64,000 bases of DNA from Termitomyces sp. T153 (lineage: Eukaryota > Basidiomycota > Agaricomycetes > Agaricales > Lyophyllaceae): contig JACKQL020000056.1 of assembly GCA_018296165.2 (NCBI GenBank), forward strand, positions 62,001 to 126,000. The letters are read 5' to 3'. The notes beneath the pieces were generated by a model. That model was not told the DNA's origin. It did no database searches and saw only the letters and a program-made list of their open reading frames with translations. Shown one piece after another: positions 1 to 11,607 of the stretch (the stretch's first letter is position 1; the number at the start of each line of letters is the position of its first letter). The position numbers and the translations under genes are program-made.

Positions 1-400
1 TGGACCTATACAGCAAGCAAGTGCACTTCATTCTGACCCACACCACCTGCCACCACAAACCTGTACCAGAGGAATGTCTGGAAGCTCCATGGCCTCTCCA
101 ACACCTATGTCTCTGACTGGAAACCACAATTTGTGAGCTCTACCTACTGCTTAGCATGAAGCTCCACCAGTCCAATGGCCAGACCAAATGTGTAAACCAG
201 GAGTTAGAGCAGTACCTCTGCCTCTTCTGCAATGAGCACAAGGATGACTGGAACAAGCTCCTCCCTGATGCCAAGTTCCAATACAACAACCATGTTCATG
301 CATCCACCCAGGTCTCCCCATTCTTCCTCAACATGAGACAGCATGGGTGCATGGTGTCAGGGGACTTCCATTTCCAACCTCCACAGCTTGTTCAATGTTT
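1..400 (+). mobile_element. Ty3/gypsy integrase fragment (decayed)
   Basis: Plus-strand translation shows the central part of a retroviral-type integrase: the first ~150 bases read like DLYSKQVHFI and a VSDWKPQFVS stretch (the second catalytic Asp region). The ORF from 156 then carries the typical QSNGQTKCVNQELEQYL block (third catalytic region, the family usually has NGQTERVNQELEQYLR) and a YNNHVHASTQVSPFF tail. Frames shift between these blocks and there is no upstream pol in the window, so this is a relic cut by the window edge on the left. CpG is almost absent, as in other old repeats here. Family assignment is from motif recognition. Confidence 0.75.
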
Positions 401-960
401 CTAGAGCTCTTTCTGGAACCCCAGAGATCTCTGGAGAACTGCAGAGTTCTCCATATTACCTCAGCAATCATTGCCCTAGGGTTAGGAGCAGCTCCAGTCA
501 TCTGTACAGTAGTTCCCATGCCTCTGCCACCTGCTGATGCACCACACCAAGCAGCAGGGATCCTTAGACTTGTTCTCTTCAGATTCCCCTCTGCTAGGTG
601 ATTAGTTACTGATTGTATCATTGTCTACTCCACTAATATACTTTGTATTCCCCTCTGCTAGCTGCATGACTCCAATCTGCTGCTCCAGAGGTTGCCCTTA
701 CAGCAGAACAAGTCTCCTAGAAGTCATCTGGAAGCCCTTCATAGCCACAAGGAACCCTCAAGCTGCTACTAGTTGCTTCCCCACCAGGACTAAACACCAC
801 AGAGTTCTATGTCTCAGCTTGCCAACCCAGACACACCCTTGGAGGCCCCAGCCCTGCAGGACAAAGCCTGGACTCACCTGCTTCACCTAGAAACCCAGGT
901 GCAATTAACACAATCATCTCTCACCCACCATACTACCAAACTCTCCACCTTCTGATGACA
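401..960. other. Unassigned repeat-derived DNA
   Basis: No convincing gene. The stretch is CpG-poor and lies between an integrase relic and a Helitron helicase relic, so it is probably decayed transposon DNA, but I could not assign a domain to it. Confidence 0.4.
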
Positions 961-965
961 CTGGA

Positions 966-1676
966 TTGATCTCTTCCACTTATCCTCATATTGATTACCA
1001 TCAAGATGATCAATATTACCTGGACTGTACCATTCTTTCTGGCAAGAACTCTGATGTAGAGGATATCAACTCAGAAGTTCTGCAGAAATGTCCAGGAGAA
1101 GAGAAAATCCTGCAGAGTGCAGACTCTATCATATCCAATGATGGAAATCCTAATGTCCTTGAATTGTATCCAATGGAATACCTCAACTCTCTCAGAGCCA
1201 GCAGTTTGTCTTTGGCTAAATTGGCTCTGAAGATTGGTGTTCCTGTCATGCTGCTCAGGAATCTGGATACAATTAAAGGACTTTGCAATGGGACAATAAT
1301 GATTGTCACCCACATCAGCACCAGAGTTCTCAGATGTAGGATCATCAGTGGAGATGCCAAGTTTGCAGGATCAATTGTTTTGATTCCAAGAATCAACATG
1401 GATGTCTCTGAAGAAGATTTGCCAATTCCATTGTGCAGGAGACAATTCCCAGTTTGATTAGCCTTTGCTATGACAATCAACAAGTCTCAGGGTCAATCAG
1501 TCAAGCATGTTGGATTGGACCTTTGATCAGGAGTTTTTGCACATGGCCAACTTTGTGTTGCACTTTCTCAGTGCACATCAGGAGATTGTATCAAAGTGAT
1601 TTTGGACCCAGAAAACATGTCAAGAAAGACTGCAAATATTGTCTATCAAGCAATACTGAAAGGTTTACAAATGTAA
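966..1676 (+). pseudogene. Helitron helicase, C-terminal part (broken)
   Basis: Encodes the last ~240 residues of a Pif1-like Helitron Rep/helicase. Recognisable blocks in order: a VLELYPMEYLNSL region, LKIGVPVMLLRNLDTIKGLCNGT (helicase motif region with the usual PVMLLRNLDP-x-GLCNGT), a RRQFPV block, LAFAMTINKSQGQS (motif V/VI), and at the end [18 protein letters not shown] with a TAA at 1674-1676. The reading frame is interrupted by a TGA right after RRQFPV (about 1455) and by at least one frameshift around 1520-1600. The replication-initiator and N-terminal parts are absent upstream. Together with the minisatellite and hairpin that follow, this is the 3' part of a plus-oriented Helitron. 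Confidence 0.85.
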
Positions 1677-1796
1677 GTGTGACTTTTGTTGGATTCAAGC
1701 AACAAATTGCTAACTTCTATGAACTTCAGCACCTAATGTCTATAGCTGGACCATGTAGTATAGATATTCTTAATGGTTTACAAATGTAAGTGTGAC
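1662..1796 (+). repeat. 22-bp direct repeats bounding a 90-bp insert at the Helitron 3' end
   Basis: The sequence ggtttacaaatgtaagtgtg plus ac occurs at 1662-1683, across the helicase stop codon, and again unchanged at 1775-1796. The intervening DNA encodes the same peptide tail (IANFYELQHLMSIAG) that follows the N-terminal domain of the second Helitron on the minus strand near 60.4 kb. The region therefore looks like a recombination or template-switch product between two Helitron forms. Confidence 0.75.
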
Positions 1797-1967
1797 AGTT
1801 TAAATAATTGCTTGGTTAGTACCAACTTTTATAATTTTCAGCCTCTCTAATATATATCAGTGGACATTGTAGTATTTTGTGAATAATGTAATATAGATAC
1901 ATGATTGGTTTATACACAAAATCTCAGTGTTTGAATTGTAAGAGAAAAGCAACACTTAGTCAACAAA

Positions 1968-2312
1968 ATACAAAGACCTAACCAAATGAAGTGAGGTTGG
2001 GTCTGGGACTTGGCATTGAATTAACAAATACAAAGACCTAACCAAACAAAGTGAGGTTGGGTCTGGGACTTAGCATTGAGTTTGAAATACAAGGACCTAA
2101 CCAAACAAAGTGAAGTTGGGTCTGGGACTTAGCATTGAGTTTGAAATACAAAGATCTAACTGAACAAAGTGAGGTTGGGTCTGGGACTTAACATTAAGTT
2201 TGAAATACAAGGACCTAACCAAACAAAGTGAGGTTGGGTCTGGGACTTAGCATTGAGTTTGAAATACAAGGACCTAACCAAAGGAAGTGAGGTTGGGTCT
2301 GGGATGAAGCAA
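1968..2312 (+). repeat. Helitron-associated minisatellite, six ~59-bp units
   Basis: Six tandem units of 59-60 bp with the core gacctaaccaaacaaagtg and then aggttgggtctggga; copies differ at a few positions. The array sits between the Helitron helicase relic and the terminal hairpin. The same unit is found as an eight-copy array in reverse orientation at 59709-60178, in the same relative place of the second Helitron, so it is part of the element and not host satellite. Confidence 0.9.
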
Positions 2313-2350
2313 GAGCTACAGGCCCGTGCCGAAGGCACGGACCATAGCTC
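2313..2350 (+). repeat. Helitron 3'-terminal hairpin
   Basis: GAGCTA, then CCGTGCC-gaa-GGCACGG, then TAGCTC forms a two-part palindrome directly after the minisatellite. A longer, better paired version of the same hairpin closes the minus-strand Helitron at 59670-59707. A GC-rich 3' palindrome near the end is a hallmark of Helitrons. I do not see an unambiguous CTRR terminus, so the exact last base is uncertain. Confidence 0.7.
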
Positions 2351-2881
2351 ATAGTTGATATTATCTAATAGTCAATTAGTCTTTCAGGGGTGGACAACTA
2401 ATACTCAACGTAGGGTTTACAAAGTCACATGACAAACTTTTTTGTCAGCCTTTCATTCTATTTGTTTGGTGAATGATTTTTGACTAGCTCAAGGATGGAT
2501 TAGATTAGATTTTATTATACATTATAAGTAAAACCTTGAGTTGGCGGGCGAATTCGAGCGGTTGGAATTCTAGGAGTCTGGAGCTCCGTTGTGACTATTT
2601 ATGGGTTTTGCTTGACTGTCTGAATCGCTTCATGTACTTACTTATAGTAAGCCTTTTGATGACTTCTCAACTGTAGTTTCTTCTTTCTATTTTCGATCTG
2701 TTTGGTTCCTTCAAACCCAGCCTCCTACCCAGGTGAGGAAGAAAGTGTCAAGTAGTTTGGAAATTCCAAGTTAACATTACAAAAAAGACAATGATCCGAG
2801 AATAATGGCAACCAAGAACCTTATTTCCTTCAACCCTCTTCAACTTTTTTGTAATGTTAACTTGAAAGTATACTTCTTCTT
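2351..2881. other. Gene-free segment left of the copia insertion
   Basis: No gene recognised. It holds a foldback structure at 2767-2864 and one arm of a 13-bp inverted repeat (cctcctacccagg at about 2724-2736; its complement lies at about 7889-7901 beyond the copia element). The copia element probably inserted into this older sequence. Confidence 0.5.
2767..2864. repeat. Perfect 21-bp inverted repeat (foldback)
   Basis: The arm at 2767-2787 (caagttaacattacaaaaaa plus g) is matched by its exact reverse complement at 2844-2864, separated by 56 bases. A transcript would form a strong stem-loop. It ends 12 bases before the copia 5-bp target duplication. Confidence 0.85.
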
Positions 2882-3149
2882 GTTGAGGATACAGGTCATC
2901 AATAGTGTTATGTAATCTCCGTATGTTTTTTTTTCTTCGGTTTTCGTCACCGTCACACCTCAGTGCTCTCCAATCACTGAGGTGTAAGTCGTTACATTCT
3001 ATTATGACTGTCGTCACTCATTATATCAGTATCTACCTCTTTTATCAGGTATATACATAATACATTTAGTGCTCTCCAATCACTGAGGTTATCTACCTCT
3101 TTTATCAGATCTTGTCACTTCGTTCCCTCGAGACCGGCCCTGCTTAACA
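2882..3149 (+). repeat. Copia 5' LTR (268 bp)
   Basis: Starts TGTTGAGG and ends CTTAACA (near-palindromic ends). It carries a repeated internal phrase agtgctctccaatcactgag at two places. It matches the 3' LTR except for T/C in the first 35 bases and one fewer T in the poly-T run. Confidence 0.93.
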
Positions 3150-3164
3150 GGTTATGGGCCCCGA
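3150..3164 (+). promoter_or_regulatory. Copia primer binding site overlapping the Gag start
   Basis: ggttatgggccccga begins directly after the LTR. Similar GGTTATGGGCC-type sites are common just inside copia LTRs and are read as tRNA-primed minus-strand start sites. The ATG inside it (3154) opens the long gag-pol frame, so start codon and primer site overlap. Confidence 0.55.
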
Positions 3165-6100
3165 AGATACCTACAACGTTTCGACCTCAAAACTCACAGT
3201 TCCGAGACTCTTATCCGACGGATCCAACTGGACAGTATACCAGGAACGCGTTATCAACGCGTTAACGTCAAAAAGACTCCGTCGGCATGTCACTGGTACC
3301 GCACGCAAACCGGTCACGCTCGTTGAACATGACGGTTCCTTTTTCTTGGATGACAAGTCCCTGTCTCCATTGTCGGATAAGGAACTCGAGGAACACGAAG
3401 ATAAGATAGAGGACTGGCTTCAGAAGGAAGCAACAGTTCGGGATGTTCTCTACGCAACTGTCGATCAATCCACATTCCACCAGATCAAAGGAGAACCTAC
3501 AGCCGCCGCCGTATGGAAGAAACTTACGTTGATCCACGGTAATAAAGGTGCCATGTTCAAAACTGATCTTCTCGCTCGATTGCAGAATTCCCGATTCGTC
3601 GAAAATGGTGAAACTAGTATGCGCAATCATCTTGCTAACCTCGTTGTCCTCAAGGAACGACTTGCCGAAATTGATTGCCCACTTTCCGACGCATCATTCG
3701 TCAGCTATATTCGCACCTCTCTGTCCCTCGCACCTTCCTACAAGCCTCTCCTCACAACACTCACCACCAATGCTCGCGTCACAAATAGACCTATATCTAG
3801 TCAGGATCTCATATGGCACGTAAACGAAGAAGCAAATAATGCCGCCATCGAGAGTAGCATCAACCAGCACCACAAGGCAATGATTGCAGCTCACGCCAAG
3901 GCTAAGGGTGAACCGAGAGACGCAAATGGTAAATCAAAATCTAGAGGGAAAGGGAAAGATGAGCGGCACTGTAACAACTGCGAAAAGAACGGGCACACCA
4001 ACGATCAGTGTTTCGAAGATGGCGGAGGCATGGCAGGCAAAGCACCGGACTGGTGGTTGAAGAAACATAAGGGCAAGGGAAAGGATAAACCCAAAGCAGC
4101 GAATGCAGTTGAAACGGAAGAGAAAAGCGACGATAATTACGCTTTCCTAACGTTCATCCCAATCGATGCTCCTCATCACCTCGACGCTCAGAACATTGCA
4201 CTAGCCGTCACGTCAGGCCACAATCACGAAGCACACGCTGCATCACCCACTGCTGGGGTAATCATTGACTGTGGCGCCAGCAGCCATTTTTCGCCATCCC
4301 GCGAAAAGTTCCTCAATTATGAAGAAATCAGTCCTGAGCCTGTCCACGCCGCTGATGGACGTACTTTCAGCGCTCTCGGCCGCGGAGACCTCCGCATTAG
4401 TCTGCCGATGAAAGACGGGGAAAAGCAAGTACCCATTCTTTTAAAGAAAGTCTATTACGCACCTCAAATGGCTTTCACTTTGGTATCCGTCTTGTGTCTT
4501 GATTGTGCCGGCTGCTCCCTTCTCATCGAAGACGGGACATGCGTCATTCGCAGCCCCAAGCCAAAACGCCAGGTCATAGGTCGCGTGCCCGCAGTCCGCA
4601 GTCTTTATCGTGCTGATTCAGCGCCAACGGCACCACTTCCAAATCACTACGCCAACGTCGCGTCAAAGCCTATCACAATCAGCGAACTCCATCATCGGAT
4701 GGGGCACATTAATCACGACGACCTACGCGAAGCGTTTCAAAAAGGAGTGATCACTGGCGTCGAACTCGACATGTCATCTGAGCCAGAGTTCTGCGAAGCC
4801 TGCATCAAAGGAAAGGCACAACGCCACTCCTTCCCCAAGAAAAGCGAGACCAAGTACACCCACTATGGAGAAAAGATTGTCAGTGATCTCTGGGGTCCTG
4901 CGCAGGTAAAATCTCTTGGCGGCGCACTGTACTTGTACGCGAACATAGACCTTTACACTCGCGAAGAACGTATCACGTTCCTACCCCTCAAATCCGACAC
5001 CTTTAAAGCCTATCAAGCCTATGAAGCATGGGTCCGAGTCCATCGTGGAGCGCAGATAAAAGTCTATGGAAGCGACCGAGGTGGCGAATTCACGAGTGCC
5101 GAAATGAAGGCCTACCAGGATGCTGCGGGTACCACGTGTGATCTCACAGTACACGACTCCCCACAATCCAACGGCGTCGCCGAACGAGCAAACCGCACAA
5201 TCGTTGAGGGCGCTCGTGTAATGATGATTGCCGCAAAATTACCGAAAAATCTCTGGGCAGAAGCCAAGCGCCACATGGTATGGCTACGGAACCTAGCACC
5301 CTGCAGCGCATTGCCTGGAAACATCACGCCACTTCAGATGGCGACAGGAAGAAAGCCAAATATATCATTGTTGCACCCATGGGGGACGCTCACTTACGTT
5401 CGGCTGCGCAAGGCTGGGAAACTAGAATCCAAAGTTGAGGAAGCAAGATTTGTCGGTATAGATGATCAATCTAAAGGGTATAGAGTCTACTGGCCCAACA
5501 AACATACTGTAACTGTCGAAAGGGATGTCTATTTCAACAGAGACGCTGCAGTCAACCCGGACATTGTCCAAATCGAGGGGGAGTGGGACATACCAGCCGA
5601 TCCGGACAGTCCCCAAGCACCTACGTCGTCACCTTCCTCCGAAATCGTCCCCAAAATCGAACCGATCAAAACCGATGAAAAGCCCGTCGAAACTGCACCA
5701 GAATCACCTCAAATTGACCATGACGCATCCAGTAATGCCCCGCACCTTCGCACCCATCGAAACTCACTCGCAGGCCTCCCACAATTCGACCCCACACAGT
5801 TTGGAAGAGGACAACGTTCAAGATCTACAAAACACGCCAATATGGTCGAGTCAGCTTTTGTAATTGACGCTCTTAACAGCCTCGAACCTGGTGACATCGA
5901 AATCGAGGACACTGACAGTGGATGTGTTCAAGAGGCCATCGAATACGCACTAGCTGCCAGCGAGGACGTCCCAACAATCAAAGAAGCACTGTCCGGCAAC
6001 GAAGGCAACGATTGGTCATCTGCCATCAATGCAGAACTTGAGCAAATAGAGAAACTTGGTACTTGGGACATCGTCAAAACACCTGAAAATGTCAATATCA

Positions 6101-7557
6101 TCCCCTGTCGATATGTACTACGCCGCAAACGTGGCGCTGATGGTCAAATCGTCCGCTACAAGGCTCGACTCGTAGCCAAAGGATTTAAGCAACAATTCGG
6201 TGTTGACTACACTGAAACCTTTGCTCCAACAGTATGTGCTGCTACGCTTTGAATCCTTCTCTCAATTGCAGCATCGCGTGGCGCAACCATTGAGCAAGCC
6301 GACGTCAAAAACGCATATCTCAACTCCTCTCTTAAGGAGGACGAAGTAATTTATATGCAATTCCCACCTTTCTACCGCCGCTTTCGCACTTTACCTCCTG
6401 AACTCGAGAAACTTCCCGACACCAAACTCGCCTGCAAACTCAAACGTCCACTCTACGGAACCAAACAGGGCGCGCATCATTGGTACGAAGAAGTCTACGC
6501 AACATTCACGAGCCTTGGCTACTCGGCCTGTCAAGCCGACGTTGCCGTCTTCTATAAAGTTGACGGCAATAGCTACACAATCGTTGCTGTCGCCACCGAC
6601 GACTTCACCATCATTGGCGACTCTCCCAAAGCTACCTCACTTATCAAAAAGCAAATCGGCGAACGATTCGAGATCGTCGATCTTGGAGCAATCAATTGGT
6701 TACTTGGAGTCAGCCTCACTCGGAACTTAAAGGACGGAACCATCTCTCTCGGACAGCAAGCTTATATCGAGCAAATAATAAAGCGGTTTAATCTCGAAGA
6801 AGCTCGTATCGCGATCACCCCCATGGAAGCCGGAGCCGACTTCTCACTCGACTCCCCTTCAGTCTCTCCGACCCTTCTCCTTCCTGCCGAAAAGACCCGC
6901 TATCGTGAAATGATTGGCTCACTTATGTATGCCGCCATCATGACACGACCAGACATCTCGTACGCAGTCTCCATCTTATCACAATATCTCGATACTCCCA
7001 GAACAACACACATGATAGCCGTCACCCGCGTCTTTCGTTATTTACGCGGTACTACCGACATGAAACTAGTCCTTGGAGGAATAGAACCTGAAGTATCTGG
7101 TTATTCGGATGCTGACTGGGCCTCGCAGATGCATCGACATTCGATCTCGGGCTTTGTATTCTTTATTGGAGCTGGCGCCGTATCATGGAGCTCCAAGAAG
7201 CAACCAATTATAACCCTGTCCAGCACCGAATCCGAATATGTCGCACTTACTCACGCGGCAAAGGATATCATTTGGATACACAAACTTCTTACGGACCTTT
7301 CATTCTTCTACTCGTTCTCTTTACCTTCTAACTTGTACTGCGACAATCAAGGTGCGATCCGGCTCTCGAAAGACGCCACGTTCCACGGTCGCACCAAACA
7401 CATCGACGTCCATTTCCATTTTATTCGCCAAACCGTATCCTCCAATCACATTCGCTTGATCTACGTTCCTACTTTCGACATGATCGCGGATGTATTTACG
7501 AAATCACTTGCCCGCGTCAAGTTCGAGCGCTTCCGTGATCTTCTCAATATTGTTTAA
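3154..7557 (+). pseudogene. Copia Gag-Pol polyprotein, one in-frame stop
   Basis: One frame of 1467 codons interrupted only by TGA at 6250-6252 (codon 1033). Order as in Ty1/copia: Gag with a CCHC knuckle (CNNCEKNGHTNDQC, ~273-286); aspartic protease with IDCGASSH (D372); pre-integrase HHCC finger (~510-555); integrase with Asp in SDLWG (~577), D~640 in SDRGGEF and E~676 in NGVAERANR (D-D35-E); reverse transcriptase from ~950 with VATDDF at ~1149 as active site; RNase H with SDADWA, STESEY and a CDNQ block, ending LLNIV. The stop falls in the conserved RT start (family usually Arg before ILLSIAASRG) and is compatible with a single CGA-to-TGA change. All other catalytic residues are present. 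The ORF after the stop has its first ATG at 6355. Confidence 0.92.
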
Positions 7558-7570
7558 TCCGTGTTCACAT

Positions 7571-7580
7571 CGAGGGGGAG
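7571..7580 (+). other. Copia polypurine tract
   Basis: cgagggggag lies immediately before the 3' LTR, the expected place for the plus-strand primer in reverse transcription. Confidence 0.75.
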
Positions 7581-7849
7581 TGTTGAGGATACAGGTCATC
7601 AATAGTGTTACGTAATCTCCGTATGTTTTTTTTTCTTCGGTTTTCGTCACCGTCACACCTCAGTGCTCTCCAATCACTGAGGTGTAAGTCGTTACATTCT
7701 ATTATGACTGTCGTCACTCATTATATCAGTATCTACCTCTTTTATCAGGTATATACATAATACATTTAGTGCTCTCCAATCACTGAGGTTATCTACCTCT
7801 TTTATCAGATCTTGTCACTTCGTTCCCTCGAGACCGGCCCTGCTTAACA
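7581..7849 (+). repeat. Copia 3' LTR (269 bp)
   Basis: Same boundaries as the 5' copy (TGTTGAGG ... CTTAACA), followed by cttct, the likely 5-bp target duplication. Confidence 0.93.
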
Positions 7850-8745
7850 CTTCTATCTGCCTCGTACTGTCCCTCAACCTCGAAGCATGCCTGGGTAGGA
7901 GGTTGCTCCAAACCATGACTTCAAAGTTGACAAAGAAGCTTCCTTTTCGGACCCCCAAACGAATCTGTCAGCGAGCAGTAACTCTGATCTGGTTGGCTAA
8001 TGATTGTATGAGTGATTAAAATCATCTCATGCATGTTTTTCTTCGAACTTGGTCACATAAGTCCACATTGCATCTGGTCATCGGACTCAGTTGACTTTAC
8101 CATATCGCTGGTTCTAACCTGGGCCTGCTTTTTTTTTCTGAATCTGACGAACTGTTGCGGCAGTCACGGAGGATTTTGCATTGCTATCGAGCGTATTTTT
8201 GCTGAGGCATATACCAAGTATGTGAACCTCGTTGCTTGTCAAGCTTCGTCCTGGGCTGGATGGATGGATGGATTCGGTGCAGATCCATTACAATTGTCCT
8301 GACCTTATTGCCGTACAACGCGGATTACGGTTGTAAAATTGTGTGCCGTGTCCTCGAATATTTTGGATCTCGTGCGCTCTCGTACGGCGCGATCTACGGT
8401 TACGGCGACTTTCTCTTGTTGTGACCTGATGGCTATACACCGTATACCGCGGATGGTGTGCAACCTTGTTTAAATTTAGTGCCTAACAAAAGGATTTTCT
8501 TCGGCCAGAGTACATGTAACAGTCTTTACAGGTATCAAAGCCGCTGACTCATTCATAGTGGACGTCAGTGAGTGCTCATGGTGTTCTGAGTGACAAGTTA
8601 TCAGAATTTGCTCATGACTTTTTGTATGTTAAGTCAACCTCTTCGTATCAGCTCTCAAACAACCGCGACTTTTCCATTCTACCGTCCTATTTATTCTCTC
8701 TGGTACCCAGCATCTCGCCCCTCGAGCACAGTCTTCGCTGCTGCA
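7850..8745. other. Upstream region of ODC copy 1
   Basis: No separate gene recognised. 8300-8460 contains several ccgtat/acggtt phrases resembling the ends of the inverted-repeat element at 15.9-17.3 kb. The last ~100 bases before 8746 are clearly similar to the DNA just upstream of the second ODC gene (shared gcgacttttc and gtacccag-atctcg blocks), so promoter and 5' UTR were duplicated with the gene. Confidence 0.5.
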
Positions 8746-10314
8746 ATGTTTACAGTGGAAGCTGTTACGGCCTCATGCCCCTTTGACACATCCTATTTCC
8801 ACACTCTTCCACACGACCAAGAGAATACTGACCTGGCTGTCTCCAAGACCTTTGTCACTTCCCTGTCTGCTAAAGCGACCGCTGACTCGCCTGCTGGAGA
8901 GGAGATTAGTATCTTTCCCTCACTTCCTCCTTTGTACAAAGGACATCCTGAAGTTCATATGAGGGCTGGCGTCATGAGGGCCGCGCGCCTCGCAGAAGCT
9001 CGTCAGCCGGACGCTGAAAAGGCCTTTCTAGTGGCGGATCTGGGTGAGGTCTATCGTCAACATCAGCGGTGGGTGGCAGCACTGCCGGAAGTCCAGCCTT
9101 TCTATGGTCAGTAATTCTCCGAAAGTTCCGTTCGATAAGATTTATCATGTGTGCCGTGATTTGCAGCCGTGAAATGTAATCCGGATCCTTATGTCATTCG
9201 CCTCCTCGCTGCTTTGGGTGCAGGGTTTGATTGCTCATCCAACGCAGAGATCTCCAATATTCTGGATGTGGGGGGTATCGACCCTTCCCGTATCATCTTT
9301 GCCAACCCTTGCAAGCCCACATCATTCATCCAAAACGCTGCGAAGATGGGCATCGAGATGATGACGTTCGACAACGCGGACGAGCTCTACAAGATTGCTC
9401 GTGTGCACACCAGCGAAAAGCTTGTCATTCGCATCCTGACCGACGACTCAAAGAGCTTGCACGCGTTCGGCGTTAAATTCGGTGCACCGTTGGTCATCGT
9501 TCCCGCGCTTCTCGCGAAGGCACGTGAACTTGGTCTCAGTGTTGTAGGCGTCTCTTTTCATGTGGGGAGCGGTTGTTACGACCCTTCAGTATACAGCGAT
9601 GCCATTAAGCGTGCTCGCGCCGTCTTCGACATGGGGAAAGAGGCAGGATTTACCTTCAACCTGCTGGATATTGGCGGTGGATTTGAAGACGCATTCTTCG
9701 AACAAGCCGCTGAATTCATAACCCACGCAATTGACCAGTACTTCCCTGATCGTCAAGATTTGAAGATCATTGCAGAGCCTGGCCGATACTATGTTTCCAA
9801 AGCATTCAGACTCGCCGCCAACATAATTGCTCGGCGAGCTCCTCTGGTCGACGTTGCAGAACACGATAATAGAGGAACATCCGATCAGCCAGTGGCCATG
9901 TGTAAGTTCCGTTCAACCGTGCGATTGATAGAGCCCTAACATTTCGGTGTAGACTATATCAACGATGGGATCTTCAGTGCTTTCAACTGCATCATATTCG
10001 ACCACAAGACTATGCATCCATACGTGCTATCCCTCAATGGATCTTTCCACGTTCCAGAATCGGAACCCCGAGGACTCAGCATTATATGGGGTCCAACGTG
10101 CGATTCGATTGACTGTGTGTCTCCCAGGGCTACACTGCCTCGCGCGCTCCAGGTCGGAGACTGGCTCGGCTTTGATAACATGGGTGCCTATACGACCTCT
10201 GCAGCGAGCCAGTTTAACGGGTTCGAAGTCAGTAGCGTAGTTTACTACACGTTGGGAGGGGCAGAAGCCACCAAGGTATACCAAGCACTTTCTACTTTCG
10301 CAGCAAGTCTGTAG
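8746..10314 (+). CDS. Ornithine decarboxylase, copy 1
   Basis: PLP-dependent decarboxylase that converts ornithine to putrescine, the first step of polyamine synthesis. Exons 8746-9106, 9167-9901 and 9953-10314 give 485 residues, normal for eukaryotic ODC. The PLP lysine lies in FYAVKCNPDP, split by intron 1. Also visible: GVSFHVGSG, DIGGGFE, EPGRYY and WGPTCDSID with the catalytic Cys near the C-terminus, then GDWLGFDNMGAY. The start at 8746 is preferred over an in-frame ATG about 44 codons upstream because the paralogue at 19115 aligns from this Met (MFTV) and the upstream DNA aligns as 5' UTR. Both introns are GT-AG, 60 and 51 bp. A tail-to-tail paralogue lies at 17554-19115. Arginine decarboxylase of the same fold is less likely, given the CDSID motif. 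Confidence 0.95.
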
Positions 10315-11607
10315 CATAGACAACCTTACTGACCCACCGATGCCACTTGGCATCCTTCTCATCGCCTCCCATCGACATATAATAGATGAATAAGTATGCC
10401 CTCATTATTGTAGTCCCCATATTTCAAACAGGCCATCTTACACTATTTCAATCCAGTATATATGCATTTGTAAAATTGTGTAGATCGATGACAAGAAGAG
10501 CAGACCTTCGCCAAGTAGCCACGCTTTTCCCGCTCATTTTCAACCTGGGTTCCCTAGCTGGTCCTACCATCATGTATATTTCAGAGACTGATCGCACAGC
10601 CGACGCGAACCGAGCGTAATTCACAAATCTTGCGCTCTTCATGATATGTATCCCTTGACAAATTTATGTAGCGCACCAATTCCTGAGGTAAGATATTGAT
10701 ATATCCTCTAGATGTGTCTTCTAATCGAATGACTTCAAATTCTCGAAGACGGCTGCGGGGATCTTGATCAATATCCATGTGCAGATCAGGCAAATTTCAT
10801 CAGAAAGTCTTTGATAACTTTTGACTGTCGATGGACTTATGCGCCAGGGTATGCCATAGTCGTCGATCTTATGCCCACAACATCTGGATTCAATCGTAGA
10901 AGCAGCAGTGCAAGATCTGGGAAAGCAAGGGCTCGAGTAACGCGGAAAAAATACTGAGTATCAGCGGTAATACCTTTGTGAGCTTGAACCGAAAAGTCCT
11001 AACCCATCCAACACATCATCAGCCAGACAACGTCGTACATACTATTTATCATCTCTAAGAAACGACAACAAAAATCGGCTTGAGCTCAGACAGTACTTCC
11101 CACCCAACGCACACATAGATAATCGAATAACCTCGTAAGTACCTACCTAAGTAATCAGTCAAGACTAACCGACCTTTGCGCGACGCCCCCGGCACTAATC
11201 AAATTCAAACAATCGCAAAAAGGATTGAAAAAAGAAAAAAAGAAGACGACCGACCGTAGTGACACGACGGATTGACAAAAAGAAAAATCATAGGTACGTA
11301 CAGGGATACATGTGCGACCGAAGGATGAGTAATGAATAGATACATTGACTGTGCCTACCGGAACCCCGGATTCATTTCCATCTGTCCGTCTGTCTGCCTG
11401 TCTGTACTGCGTGGGTGATTTTTCAACTTTCGACGTGTGCACGGACGGATGGTAGGTAAAATGTTAATGCAGAGCAAGAATAAAGGATAAGTAACGGTTG
11501 GACGGAAAAGGGGGGACGGACGAGTGAGAGTCTGTGTTCCTTACTGGTCTGTCTATGGGGGTACTTAAGCGAACGGGGTGCGCGCGCGTGATGGAAAACA
11601 TACAGCG
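10315..11607. other. Intergenic segment
   Basis: No gene supported. It separates the 3' end of ODC copy 1 from the 3' end of the BuGZ-like gene, so it should hold two convergent 3' UTRs. Confidence 0.4.

Larger units (their letters stand above)
2882..7849 (+). mobile_element. Ty1/copia LTR retrotransposon, nearly intact
   Basis: About 4.97 kb element: LTR, primer binding site, one long gag-pol frame, polypurine tract, LTR. The two LTRs (2882-3149 and 7581-7849) differ by one substitution and one T in a poly-T run. A 5-bp repeat cttct lies at 2876-2880 and 7850-7854 as a likely target-site duplication; the left copy is separated from the LTR by one extra T. Base composition is CpG-rich, in contrast to the older elements in this window. 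Near-identical LTRs point to recent insertion. Confidence 0.93.

Noticed and set aside
8614..8745. N-terminal extension of ODC copy 1 from an upstream in-frame ATG
   Set aside because: The homologous upstream DNA of copy 2 does not keep this frame, and alignment of the two proteins starts at MFTV.
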